Assembly (NCBI GenBank): GCA_014871385.1
Contig: CM026432.1
Location: 9,168,825 to 9,232,824, forward strand
DNA from: Ceratodon purpureus
Lineage: Eukaryota > Streptophyta > Bryopsida > Pseudoditrichales > Ditrichaceae
DNA length: 64,000 nt
Direction of reading: 5' to 3'
Part shown: positions 11,972 to 23,064 of the stretch, one piece after another
How positions within the stretch are numbered: the first letter of the stretch is position 1
How the letters are laid out: the number at the start of each line of letters is the position of its first letter
Made by a program: the position numbers and the translations under genes
The notes under the pieces: model-generated
The model's database searches: none
Told to the model about the DNA's origin: nothing
The model's input: only the letters and a program-made list of their open reading frames with translations

Positions 11972-13353
11972 AATATTGAACCGTATTTGCAGTCCTGGCA
12001 CAAGTAGTCTGTTTGCTCTCAATCTGATTATGTGCCTAAGAATTGAATGAAGGTATCTTGAGAGAATATTCCACATAAATCCTTCAACGTGATTAACTCC
12101 AGTGATCTTCCCACAGCAGCCATGCAATCTGAGAGAAGGAGACACAATCTGAGTGTATATAGAGAGAGAACTGTGGGCTTCCCGAGCAGATGGGTTTGGT
12201 ATAAGAACAGTCACAACCTCTTCGAATTCCGCAAAAAACTGTCCCCTTGAGTTTTGAAGGTGGATGGTTTTAGTTTAGATGGGTTCTTCCTCTTTTCTCA
12301 CTCTTGTAAATGAATAAATATTTTTGTGGATAGTTTCTCATTTCTCGTAGCTATGTGCCCATGAGAGTAATCAAGCAGCACTCTGAAACTTGTGCTGTAA
12401 CTGCTTTGTAATGTCTTCATGAATGTGGATTCTCTTCTCTTTGGATTTCCAACCTGTGAGTTTGTTAAGCCACCTTTTGTGTAATTTTGAGGCACATTTT
12501 TATTTGAAGGCATCACCTTGTGTTTTGAGGCATCATTGTGTTAATTTGTTGTTGATTGGAGATCAATACCAACAGGCTTTGACGTTTGTGATTAGTGTTA
12601 ATGCACCATCTGTACCAGTTTCTGAGTCATGTCCATAAGTTATGGTTTCTTGATCAGGTTCCAGATTGAATGAATGATTGGGATCATGATAGATTGTAGA
12701 AGATCAGCCATGGTTTTATGTGAACAAATGTTTGGAATTGTAACGTGATAGAATCTCAAACTCCGTGACCATGTATCGCCATGTCTTGGGTGGCCATTCC
12801 ATCGAGCTGTGAACTGATTATTCTTTCTCTTCTGGCTTCTGAAGCGCTGCATTTCGTTCCAGCAAATTGATTATATAGCTTGTGGATTGCTTGGTAAGAT
12901 TGTGGAGTGGGGAGAGTGCTGGGGGTGGGATTCGGTCATGGCTGAAGTTGTGGACGATTTTGAATGCAGATACGGAATGGCATGTGAATGTGGGGTCGCA
13001 TAGGCCGGTGGAGACTGAGGGGATTATTACCTCTGTTTACCCATCCTCAACCATCGCTTCCTGAAAGACGTACTTATCCTTGGACTTCGACTGACGCAGC
13101 TCAGCGATGGTCAGGATCTGGTTGTAGTAAAGATGATGCGGTTCAGTTGTGCTCTACCCACTGCATGCCTGGAAATATGGTTAATATCCGGATGGGGACT
13201 GGGATTTCACATAGAAGTAAACTTAAGAGCCTCTGTGTGAGCCTCCTGGACTTGAAGATAATGGATGTAGATGTAATAAATGTTGTGCGAAGGAAAGTAT
13301 ATCCTTTTCTCCACATGGCTTCGTGAAACCATCGACCCAAATATACGTTGCCC
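11972..13353. other. Intergenic stretch without recognisable genes
   Basis: Only short frames of 60-110 codons occur, with no protein motifs and no continuity across frames. The 3' untranslated region of the YJU2-like gene should lie at the left end. Confidence 0.4.
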
Positions 13354-13400
13354 TTTGCCGACTGTGTGGTTTGCCGACTGTGTGGTTTGCCGACTGCAAG
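13354..13400 (+). repeat. 16-bp tandem repeat, about three copies
   Basis: TTTGCCGACTGTGTGG is repeated head to tail, with the third copy diverging after CCGACTG. It lies just left of the foldback element. Confidence 0.85.
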
Positions 13401-13421
13401 TTCCCGACTGCTCACTGTTCA

Positions 13422-13548
13422 TTCAGGTACGTGCGCACAACTCCGTCATCTGAACCTTCTTGTGTGCCCACAATAAGTGGCAAGAATTACTCAACTTCGA
13501 AGTATTGCAAGAAGGTTCAGATGACGGAGTTGTGAGCACGTACCTGAA
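13422..13548. repeat. Foldback element with 41-bp arms
   Basis: Bases 13422-13462 and 13508-13548 are inverted copies matching at 40 of 41 positions; the only mismatch is near position 14 of the arm. The loop is 45 nt. A transcript in either direction would form a long near-perfect hairpin. It could be a young MITE or a small-RNA precursor formed by inverted duplication. No coding sequence and no obvious target-site duplication. Confidence 0.85.
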
Positions 13549-14049
13549 GGAACTTTGAGGTTCATGTGTGAATCCTCCTCCAGCGAGCTCCTCAGCTGAA
13601 GTATCGCTGGGAAGCGCTTCAACTACTTTTTTTGCATAAGTTCTATGGAAGCTCTAGGGCCTTGAATTGGACCAATTGGAGTGAGCTAGATTCTCTAGAA
13701 TTTGCACTCTTGCATTGCTCTTATGATCCGAAGTTTCATCATACACTAGTTATTCTAAACTCTTGGACATACATTGGTGTTGGAGCCATATTACTGATCC
13801 AAAATAACTTATTTAGAAATAAAATTGATTCAGTTATTTTTCAGAAAACTATAACTACTTCATATTAGTCATTCTTCTGATGAAAAATTGTCCATCTATC
13901 ATGATATCCGTCACGTTTTAGACAAAATGAGCGTTAATTTAGTGCACGCTAATTGTAGATGAACTTTGTGAAGAAACGTTTCAACTGGAGTGATTGAATC
14001 CAAAGCTGTACAGTGACATTTCTGTAGGGGTAAAATCGCTACTCAGAGC
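13549..14049. other. Intergenic stretch, 3' flank of the LRR gene
   Basis: No gene seen. It should include the 3' untranslated region of the minus-strand LRR gene that ends at 14050. Confidence 0.4.
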
Positions 14050-16135
14050 TCAATTTCTGTTGAGTTGATAATGCTCTTCATAGTCCTTCAGTAAAGTTTT
14101 CCCTCTTCCGAATTCTTCATCAAGATCCACATTAATGCACCATTGAAATACTATCCTTGCTTGAATCTGGAGTACAAATTTCTGATACTGACATGCTTGA
14201 CGAAAATCTCCCTTGATAGAAATCCCCCCTTGAAGAAAGTGCTGCCATAATTCCCAGGCATTTTGTGCTGAATCCCACCCGGAACACCTCAGATAAGCTC
14301 CTAGTGAAGCTTGACTTTCACCAAGTATTCTGCAAGTAGCCAGCCTCTCTCTCCGTAAGTGTTCATCCGAAACATTCACACCTCTACTCGTCGCATGAAA
14401 TTCCATGAAATGCATAGGCTGCAAATTTTCAGGTTAAATCATACTCACCTTCCTGTGGTACTGGTGGAAGCAGCAGACATGGACCTTTATATTTCATCTC
14501 CCATGGAGACCCAGTCCCCACTCGAGAAAGCCGCCACACTGACGCATTCGGCGACTCCACGCACAATGTTTGCAAGCAGGTGTTTCGACTCAACTCGTTC
14601 TTGAGTATGCGCTCCAGTTTGGCTCTAATCTTCAGATTCAGTTCCTTGTCATTCTGATCACCATTACCGAGCCACGACACAGATAGTTCAACATGCTTCA
14701 GGGTCGTGTTCGACCCAAGTAATTTTTCCAGAGAGGTCATCAACTCTAGCATGAGCATCCTCTCAGTTATTAGCAGACTCAGTTTGAGTGTAGAGAGTGA
14801 AGTGTTAGCTTGACGACCATACGCATCTGGTAGGAAAACACTCACAAACATTTTGAATTCTTCTAAAGTACATCGATAACCTAATTCCTTCAATGAATAG
14901 TTGCATCTTAGTGCATTTGCCATAGATTTTGATTGTTTGTCCAAGCTATGATCTATGAAGATCAAATTTTCACGCGCTTCCAGCTTCTCAAGCTTGGTGT
15001 TACATCTCACCAGATCGGCTACGCCTTTCAGGCAATCCTCACATGACTTGTTCGAGCTGAAGCTTTTTAGCACCAGCTCCTTGACCAGATCGCCCTGCTC
15101 CACGGTGGTGAAGAGGCTGATAATCTCCTGTAATCCGTAGCAGTCATGATGGGAGCTACCTCCCACAAAACTTTCATGGGACCGAAACGTTGTCAGTGTC
15201 CACGACCTAGGGACAAAGTTTCGAGTGAAACAGTAGGAGATGGTGCGCTCCGGCCAGGAAAACTCATCCCCAGAGCTCAATTCCTCAAGAGCTGTAAGCG
15301 TCAGTCTTTCGAAACACGGATTATTCCTCAACAGTATCGGCAAATCCGAATCCAAGAAACGTCTACCATATAACTTCGCCGTGACATGATATCTTGGACG
15401 CCAGGTCCCTGGTCGCCACATGTTGTCGGGAGCATCACAGCGGAATATTGCACACGCACTAAACGTGATGCCCAACGAGGAGAGGCTGCGGCTTCTACAC
15501 ACAACAGAGAACACTTGCAGCACGAGGCCATTTTCAGGACTCTGAGGCACACGCGAAGCAGAAAGGTCCTGAAGAAAGGAGAATCGAAGGTTCAACTCCG
15601 TTAAACTGAGACAAGCCACTAGCATCGGAAAGACTCGCATCATTGAATCCTTCACTCGAAACGTGAAAACTATCTGGTTGTAGCATCCATCAGAGGCTTG
15701 AAGGTCCCTGATTTGTGTTCTTGTCAAACTGACCGTAAGGTTAAGTAATTCATCTTTCAAAATGCTCATCCTGCAATGAACCGAGGCCGAAAGCATAGAG
15801 ACCGCTCCTGGTGACTCCTCCTGAACAAATTTTCGAAGTCTGTCAAGTTCGGCTCGCTCACTCTCCATGACTGATCCTCTACAAATTAGCCTCTCAACAT
15901 GAGGATCACTCACAGCATCTGAAAACGGGTTTTTGAGGTAGTATTGGACGAGCGCCTGGCGGAGCTTCTCCATGAGGGGGTAGGTTGGGCTGGATGCGTC
16001 GTCGATGTAGGTGAAGACGGGCTGGTGGTCGACTACCCGGAGGAGGTCCTTCTCGGCGAATCTAGCGGGGAGGAGGGTGCCGTTGGGGCCCATGAAGAGC
16101 GTCTTTTTGGCGACTTGGCTGACGATGTTCTTCAC
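14050..16135 (-). CDS. Leucine-rich-repeat protein (ribonuclease-inhibitor-like)
   Basis: The main exon 16135-14449 encodes 562 aa. A GTGAGT donor at 14448 and an acceptor before 14381 remove a 67-nt intron and keep the frame through to 14050, giving about 672 aa. The first 120 residues ([17 protein letters not shown]...) show no known domain. Irregular leucine-rich repeats follow, for example [43 protein letters not shown] and [15 protein letters not shown]. They resemble the ribonuclease-inhibitor/NLRC type with a repeat near 28 aa. I saw no signal peptide, membrane segment or kinase or NB-ARC domain, so a cytosolic or nuclear protein-binding role is likely. The short-intron join and C-terminal 110 aa are less certain. 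Without the intron the protein stops at 14429 after 568 aa. Confidence 0.65.
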
Positions 16136-16818
16136 GGTTCCTAACTGAAGAGATGGGCCATACTAGACCTACCAGAAGTAGTGCAAGTAACCTCTAGTTA
16201 TAACAACCACTAGCAAACAGAAGCCCGAAACTTAACAACTGAAATAAGTCACACGAACACCAGTTGTTACGGTGATGAAGGGGTTCCACCGCGACTAGAT
16301 CAGCAACGGCATAACCTTTGTTGTTGCGTAAGATCAAGTGTAGCTTGCGCATCATGAGTACTGTGACTAGGTCCTCACTTCGTCGGTAGGATATTCTCTT
16401 TCGATCGACATTGTTTCCCCATCGTTCTGGATTCCTGGCTCTTCGTCGAAGTTCGAGGGATATTCGCAGACTACCGTGATGCATTTAGGAACAACATGAG
16501 CAACTGGTCACCTGTCGATCGAAGACTGCGGAGAAGGTGGAGCTGAGTGTACAGGAAAATGCTAGCACACCAATTTGAAGGTGATTAGTACCGCTACATA
16601 TCAATTGATTGCAAGAGCTGCTTGCAAGCAACGGTATATCTTTAAGAGCCATCTCAAGGTGCAGTGATTTTGCTCAGCTATGTACATGATTTCCGCCCTG
16701 AAATGAGAAAAGGTGGTAAGTTTATATCTTAACAGACTTTTTGGTCATGCACTGTTTCAGAGTAGTCTACCTTACCATGAATGCTGGAAAAATGTCAAAG
16801 GCTAACACTACTAGCAAT
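16136..16818. other. Upstream region of the LRR gene
   Basis: A minus-strand frame at 16194-16484 (96 codons) is open but has no recognisable features. Otherwise nothing was seen. The promoter of the LRR gene should be here. Confidence 0.35.
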
Positions 16819-16954
16819 CCTGTAGCCCCTCACTTACTATTTCAAGTATCTTAGCAGTTGAGTGTCTCATTAGGGTCACAAAAGACAAGAAAAAGTGAGC
16901 TTTTCCACATTCTCCGTGAGTGAAAGGCGACACTTTATGAGTGAGGAACGACAT
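16819..16954. mobile_element. MITE-like 136-bp repeat, copy 2 (inverted)
   Basis: Reverse-complement relative of the element at 10477-10612, with the same length and order of blocks. One terminus keeps AGTGAGGAACGACA; the other has decayed to TGTAGCCCCTCACT. The shared GCTAGTAGTGT flank is also present. The divergence suggests an old insertion. Confidence 0.7.
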
Positions 16955-17102
16955 GTTTTCTTGTGGTGTAAAGCTCAAGAAGTTGACATATTAGTTGACT
17001 CAAACCTCAAACAATGTAGTATCACTAGAAGCATATGCGACGCTTTTGACTTACTGAACATCCGGAAAAGTGGCACCTTGTCAAATAGGGAAAGTGGCAC
17101 CT

Positions 17103-17172
17103 TGTTGTTTTTTATTCCTATTTTGAGTAGTTAGACGTGCTCATGATTCAAAATAGGAATAAAAAAACAACA
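17103..17172. repeat. Short AT-rich inverted repeat
   Basis: About 24-bp arms (17103-17126 and 17148-17172) are complementary apart from one extra A, around a 21-nt loop. It is preceded by a small direct repeat, AAAGTGGCACCTTGT, at about 17070-17105. Confidence 0.7.
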
Positions 17173-17289
17173 CATTTGCTAAGAGAGAAGCACGGTAAAG
17201 TGGACCAAAAAAGTGCTTATCTAATTCTCAATTTCAGCCTTTTTGCAAAAATTGCACAATTTAAGTGATGGAAAGATGTAAAATTGAGT

Positions 17290-17465
17290 TCAATTTTTTT
17301 GGGTAATGTAGATTCTCAACTTGTTTTTCTACAGCTTAGAAAAGTTTTGTGCAAAATGGATACTTTAAAATTATTGTACGAGGGCTTTAAATCCAAGCAA
17401 AGTAAATGCACTCATTTGAAAAAGCGGCTAAAAAAGAATCAAAACTATCTAAAAATCCACCACAA
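17290..17465 (+). repeat. Diverged dispersed repeat, member 1
   Basis: Shares a recognisable series with 34600-34690 and 36100-36205: GATTYTCAACT, then a block around ACTTTAAATCCAAGCAAAG, then CATTTGAAAAAGCGGCTA. It is non-coding, AT-rich and old. The family identity is unknown. Confidence 0.55.
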
Positions 17466-18754
17466 AGCGGGTAACCTATGAAATACAACATAATATCAAA
17501 CGAATAGAATTAGTCTCCATCCAGTCAGTAGCGATACAAAATAATTACGATGCTGTAAAAACGCCGGATTTACTTTTACTGGAAACCAACGAAACCCACT
17601 TGATACAGGCCAGAAATATACAATTTTCGTGGAGACCACATCGACACTATTCACCTTTGATTCTGCCCATGTCAGGTGCCGGATTACACCAAAGAGACTT
17701 TTGAGTACACCATTTATGATTTTGAAAAGCCTGAATTAGCTACCATTTTGGTATAATATTCGGTGTAGTTTAACCTCTTTTCTACTAGTGCAAAGTGATC
17801 AGTGATGGAGGAGTGAGCTTCTGGTAATGGCATGCTCCAACATGGCCAGTACCGTTCAATTGGCCTGCACTGTGAGTTAAATTTTGTATCGTATGTCTGT
17901 AGCAAGTTTGTTCATAAATAATCCTAAAAATTGAAAACAAAAAATGTTGGAAATTTTTAGAATGGAAATACAAATATGTGAGAAATTATTTTTCTTTTTT
18001 TAATCCATCTAAGGTTGTTATTAATAATTACTTTTGAAAAAGTAAAAAATCAAAAAATCAATTTTTGGGGGATGAACCTTAGTTTCTAAAAAAGTTAAAT
18101 AATCATTCAAGGTTGAATGAACATGCTATCAATGTACAATTTGGAATTCAGGTGAACGAACCTATTTTGGTTGAAGTAAGCAAGTTTTTATGCTAGAGCC
18201 TAGAAATGAAAGAAAATATACTTGTTGTGTGTTAGTTTTCAAAATGAAGTTCAATACAAGTGATTTTAAGTTTCTTTGGAGTTGGTGTAAATAAGTTGTG
18301 AAGTTTCAAAGGTTATAGTGAAATGACATTAGTAGGAACAACTAAAGACATAATTTATCATATTAGTGTAAATACAAGGTGCTTTGAAAGCTTTTCATAA
18401 ATCGAAAGAAGTTGTTTGTTTGTAATTTCTACAAAACTATCTTTGTGAACTTTGTTGAAGAAGTATCTGTTGTTGCAATCGGTTAAAATAATTATTGAAA
18501 ATTTACTTGAAAATTCAGTAAAAATTGAAGTTTAAATGCATTTAAAACGAATATCATACTTAATATAGTTTTTATGAAATAAATTTGGTTAATATAAACT
18601 CTTGTTTACGAATGTTTATCTTATCCAAGAATTCCGCACTTAGTTAAAAAGGATATGCATTTTAAAGCCTTAATCCTTTTGGTTGATAGTTCATTGGAAA
18701 AAAATCGGACATCTTTATTTGCAGGCTAATTCTAAAACTCAATTTGCCTCATTT
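17466..18754. other. AT-rich intergenic DNA
   Basis: No gene recognised. Short A/T-rich frames only. Confidence 0.4.
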
Positions 18755-19366
18755 TTACCAACAACCATTGTTACATGCTTTTTGTATAGGAGTTTTAGGT
18801 AATTGTCTCATACAAATAGCATCTATTTTTTGATGAAGAAGTTGAAGTGAAGTTTTCTTTGGAGGTGGAGGACATGCATAGTCAGGATTTCCACGAACTC
18901 CTCGTATAGCCTCAAGTTGGCTAGCCCTTGATGTTTCTAACTGTTGTTCCCAAGTTGGGTAAATACTTTCAGGTTCCGGTGGTCTTCCACCCAAATCTGT
19001 ATATGCATTTGGACTCTTTAATAATGCAGGATTCTGTCCGGGAAAAGATGGAAGAGGACTTGCCGGAAGGTTCATCTTTCCAACGTTCATCCTTTCAACC
19101 CAACAATCTTCAGTATATTTAAGTTCTCTTAATCGAGATCTATATCGAGCATATAACCACTTCATTCTTCTATTTTCAATTTTATAAGGAATTGCAACAC
19201 ATTTCCGTGCAAATGGTGCTGTGAACCTTTTAAGGTCCATAGCTTCCAATTGCTCTTCTTGTGGTTGTTTTTCTAATGGTCGAAAAGATGAACGTTGAAA
19301 TTCTAATTTTTGTTGCCATGTTGGTGGATCGTATCCAGGTGTTATAGGATCATAATCTTTAGCCAT
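18755..19366 (-). CDS. Unrecognised intronless basic protein with TWxQQLE-type repeats
   Basis: A 203-aa single-exon frame in otherwise stop-rich AT DNA, so it is probably real. The product is proline- and charge-rich. Two related motifs, DPPTWQQKLEFQRSSF (residues 13-28) and YPTWEQQLETSRASQLEAIR (136-155), suggest an internal repeat. The middle is basic and tyrosine-rich (MKWLYARYRSRLRELKY). There is a PPPPKK segment near 166-171, and no signal peptide, membrane segment or zinc site. I do not recognise the family. Repeated short W/P/Q motifs in a small basic protein are sometimes seen in structural proteins of the cytoskeleton or axoneme, but that is only a guess. It starts at the only well-placed Met. 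Its AT-rich codons and lack of introns match the YJU2-like and psq genes. Confidence 0.6.
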   Translation of the reverse strand: MAKDYDPITPGYDPPTWQQKLEFQRSSFRPLEKQPQEEQLEAMDLKRFTAPFARKCVAIPYKIENRRMKWLYARYRSRLRELKYTEDCWVERMNVGKMNLPASPLPSFPGQNPALLKSPNAYTDLGGRPPEPESIYPTWEQQLETSRASQLEAIRGVRGNPDYACPPPPKKTSLQLLHQKIDAICMRQLPKTPIQKACNNGCW

Positions 19367-21309
19367 TTTAATTAGATTTGGATTTTTTATTGGATTATAT
19401 CAACTTTTTACTAAAAGTCTATTTTAACAATTTAAAAAAATTATGCATTTCTTAAAACCTTTTACTTCTAACAAGGCACAATACAAACTTAAAAATCTCA
19501 AAATATATCAACAAAGGTTTCAATAGAGGCAAGTCTTAAAACCTAGTTAAATTTTTAAATTATACTCCTTTAAGAAATTTTCAAGTACGCTGGATTTGCT
19601 TGTATTAATAAACTATTTAAAATTCAATTAAGATATGTATCAATTAATTGAATCAAATAACTATAATTAAAAATAATAATGATATATAAGAATAGTAAAT
19701 TTAAATTTAAATTACTACTATTTTGTAATAATTTGATGACAATTTATTAGATAGAATTAAGTATAGAATTCAACATTTGTGCCTTGAAATCATTTAAAAA
19801 TGCATATATCTTTATGATCTTTTTTCTAACATATAGATATTAAAATATAAGAAAACATAACCAATGTTTAATAGCTTTGACATTATAAAATGGTAAAGAA
19901 ATGAATCATTTCAACAAGTACTCAAGCGTAGTTTCTATAGACATGTCCTTTGGCACATTCATTATCTAATGATTTCTTATTTGATGATTAGTAGTTTAAA
20001 ATCAAATTAAATTCATATTTAATATAGTGATAATTCTAAATAAAAAATGATAAGATCAAAAATACATAATTATTAAAAATTTATACAAATTACTTATTAA
20101 CATTTAAGACATTTAATTTATTGTACATTGATGATTAAAAAGAAAGTGACCTCAAAATATTTTGATGATAATTATTTTACTTTATTCAACATTTGATTTC
20201 ATAAGAGTACTAAGTCTTTACTCTAATTAAAATTGAATTAAAAATATTACATCAAATACCAACAAATCATATAAAATTTAATTAAAAGTTATTTCAATTG
20301 AATGGTATATGTAATTGAAAGAATTCAAATAATGATGTGAAGAGATATATTGTTAGGGTTATTTGAAAAGTCATGGATTTTCTACAAAATGATTCAATGA
20401 ACTTGAATGTTTAGCATACTCTCATGTTTTTGGCCCTACAATCATTTCAAAATTGACTCTTGGAATCTAGAGTTGCCAAGATTATTGTGAACTATCTTCT
20501 ATTGAAAGGTTATTATTTTACCTTGAAATTCATAAAAGAAATAAAAAATTATTCCATATCAAGAAGTGATACTTGATGGAATGCATGTAAGGTGAATGGC
20601 CTATGGAGAAACTTGCCTTCAGTACCAACTGTAGGGGCTATGATTTCTAGACATGATGATTTTGCATTCTTTTACAATTGTTTGAAAATAAAATTGAAAT
20701 AACCAAAATTATGATTAGCAAAGAAATGACTATTGATAGAGATTTTGTTGGATTTTTTAATCATATAAAATTTGTACTTGGAATATTTGTGGAGTCCTAT
20801 GGTTCTAGATACATACAATATTACACTTGATTGTAAGTGAATTTTGTTGCTAAAAATATTAGCATATGAAAATGATCGAAAGACTAATTAATACACCTAG
20901 CAAAATGCTTGAAGTTGTAATTAGTAATTTCCAAATAATAATATCACAAGATGCTAAAGTTGAAAATACAAATCAATATGTAAACTCATTGAATTGCTAA
21001 GAATGATTAGCTGTATAATGTATGTTTCTCTTTTCAAAGGAAGTAGAAGTTACACAGAGAATATAAAGTTACTATGCAAATGATTTCAATGGAATGTACA
21101 AAATAATAGCATGAAAATACTTCACAAGATTCTTTAGTATTTGGAGCACTACTTCTTGGAAAAAAATATAAATTGTATTAAATGGACAAATGCAAGTGGC
21201 AACAAGTAAACTTTACCAAGTGGCAAGTTTGATTCCTTGCAATTCAAGCTTACCATACCATTGAGCCTCATTATAAATTTACAAGATCTGGATTAAAGTT
21301 AAACTACTG
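19367..21309. other. AT-rich intergenic DNA
   Basis: Very AT-rich with no frame of note on either strand. It should hold the promoters of the two flanking genes, which point away from each other. Confidence 0.45.
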
Positions 21310-23064
21310 ATGGATCATACTTCTGAAAAAAGATTGAGAAAGGTTGTTGAAGAATGTTATGCTCAAGCAGTGAGGACGGTCCTCAAAGAATATTGTGCCC
21401 AACAACCACTCAAGTCCACAGGATTTCAAAATTCTGAGCATGATGATATGAAGCAATGTAGGAATGAAAACGCTAATCTATTATCCCAACAAGTACTCTC
21501 ACAAATTTGCAATGGTAGAAACACTAAATCGACCAAGAATAGCCCAAAAATTAATGGTAATGGGTGTCCAACAAAGTGTGAAGGAAAAGTTCAACATCAA
21601 CCTCCTACTTGTACAAAAAAATGTGACACAGGTCCAAAACAATGTGATACAGGTCCAAAACAATGTAATACAGGTGCAAAACAATGCAATACAGGTCCAG
21701 AACAATGTAATACAGGTGCAAATTTTGAACAAAGGATGAAAGGGGTTGTTGAAGGATGTTATGCTCAAGCAGTAAGAACGGTCCTCAAAGAATATTGTGC
21801 CCAACAACCACTAAAGCCCACAGGATTTCACAATTCTGAGCATGGTGATATGAAGCAATGTAGGAATGAAAATGCTAATTTAGCAGCCCAACAAGTACTC
21901 TCACAAATTTTCAATGGTAGAAACACTAAATCGACCAAGAATAGCCCAAAAATTAATGGTAATGGGTGTCCAACAAAGTGTGAAGGAAAAGTTCAACATC
22001 AACCTCCCACATGTACAAAAAAATGTGACACAGGTCCAAAACAATGTGACACAGGTCCAAAACAATGTAACACAGGTCCAAAACAATGTAATATAGGTCC
22101 AAATCAATGTAACACAGGCAATGTAACGCAATATAACCAAGGTGACCAATCTAAGCAATGCCAACAATGTAAGCAATGTCAACAATGTAGACAGCAGAAC
22201 CAATGTAAGCAAGGTAATCAATGTGAACCATGTAAACAGTGTAAACAATGTAACGCAATTAGTTCGTGGTGGCAGAGTTGGAGTCCGGGGATGGACTGCA
22301 CATTGACTACATTGAAATTTAACGTAAAGGAACCAACACCTGAGGTAGGGTGCATAGAACCACAACAACCACAACAACCACAAACAAGGAAGAATACTCC
22401 CCAGTGCACTCCAGAGCTTCAACCAGAGGACATCTGCCAAAGTTGCCCACAAGCTTGTAAGATTCCTCTGGACCGCTTCACACGAGCAAAGCTGGAGTGC
22501 AGGAAGCAAGTAAGGTTAAAGCCTAGAGTATTGCAACGCCAAGGACCAACAAGAAAATGTAAGGAACAAGCCACTTTGGAGGCAGCAATGGAGACCATTA
22601 TATGCCGCAATTGTTCAGATATCAGATGTCGCAAACCTTTGAAGATAGTAAACAACTGGCATCTGGGCGTCTGCGGTGGTCCCAAATGCCGTAGGTCTCT
22701 GAAGCCAGCAAACAGTATTTGCAGCTTTGGAGATCTTCAGAAGGCAATACTATACATGGACCATGGAGATGCAATGAAGAAAGCGACAGAAATGAAGCTG
22801 GGTAGTTGGAGTACTGAAGACCTTCAAAAGGCAATAAGAAACATTGACAACGGAAACGGACTGAAGCAATTGACAGATATGTGTAATGTTCAGCTAAGCT
22901 CGGTTAGAGATCAGGTACAGACTCTTAGTAACTGGAGTACTGAAGATGTTCAAAAGGAATTACAAGACATTGAAAACGGAAATGTAATCAAGGAGATCGC
23001 AGAGAAGTACCGCGTTCTGCTAGGTTTGATTCAAGACCATTATAGAGGAAAGAAGGTAGTATGA
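21310..23064 (+). CDS. Cys-rich duplicated protein with tandem psq-type helix-turn-helix repeats
   Basis: Single exon, 584 aa. The N-terminal half is two copies of a 134-aa unit (residues 6-139 and 140 to about 273). Each unit has a predicted helix (YAQAVRTVLKEYCAQQ) and ends in KQC-[ND]-T-G-P repeats. Residues about 275-315 are C/Q-rich (KQCQQCKQCQQCRQQNQCKQ). The C-terminal part holds three repeats, FGDLQKAILYMDHGDAMKKA, SWSTEDLQKAIRNIDNGNGL and NWSTEDVQKELQDIENGN. The last continues IKEIAEKYRVLLGLIQDHYRG. This is the pattern of the Pipsqueak (psq) DNA-binding helix-turn-helix, which is also used by pogo/CENP-B-type transposases. A DNA-binding role is therefore likely; metal binding by the CxxC-like repeats is possible. 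No transposase catalytic domain is present. The intronless, AT-rich gene resembles its neighbours at 11.3 and 18.8 kb. Confidence 0.8.
   Translation: MDHTSEKRLRKVVEECYAQAVRTVLKEYCAQQPLKSTGFQNSEHDDMKQCRNENANLLSQQVLSQICNGRNTKSTKNSPKINGNGCPTKCEGKVQHQPPTCTKKCDTGPKQCDTGPKQCNTGAKQCNTGPEQCNTGANFEQRMKGVVEGCYAQAVRTVLKEYCAQQPLKPTGFHNSEHGDMKQCRNENANLAAQQVLSQIFNGRNTKSTKNSPKINGNGCPTKCEGKVQHQPPTCTKKCDTGPKQCDTGPKQCNTGPKQCNIGPNQCNTGNVTQYNQGDQSKQCQQCKQCQQCRQQNQCKQGNQCEPCKQCKQCNAISSWWQSWSPGMDCTLTTLKFNVKEPTPEVGCIEPQQPQQPQTRKNTPQCTPELQPEDICQSCPQACKIPLDRFTRAKLECRKQVRLKPRVLQRQGPTRKCKEQATLEAAMETIICRNCSDIRCRKPLKIVNNWHLGVCGGPKCRRSLKPANSICSFGDLQKAILYMDHGDAMKKATEMKLGSWSTEDLQKAIRNIDNGNGLKQLTDMCNVQLSSVRDQVQTLSNWSTEDVQKELQDIENGNVIKEIAEKYRVLLGLIQDHYRGKKVV
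21325..22128 (+). repeat. Tandem duplication of a 402-bp coding unit
   Basis: Units 21325-21726 and 21727-22128 are almost identical at the DNA level, with nested CAGGTCCAAAACAATGT 21-bp repeats at each 3' end. High identity implies a recent duplication or gene conversion. Confidence 0.9.

Noticed and set aside
14429-14448. 30-nt intron (GTGAGT to TTTGCAG) at the LRR gene end
   Set aside because: Too short for a plant intron, and it gives an early stop. The 67-nt alternative keeps the frame.
21601-22130. CRISPR-like regular repeats
   Set aside because: The 21-bp units are contiguous coding repeats without unique spacers, in a eukaryotic gene.
21901-22509. 202-codon minus-strand frame opposite the psq gene
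   Set aside because: It mirrors the Cys-rich tandem repeats of the plus strand and has no features of its own.
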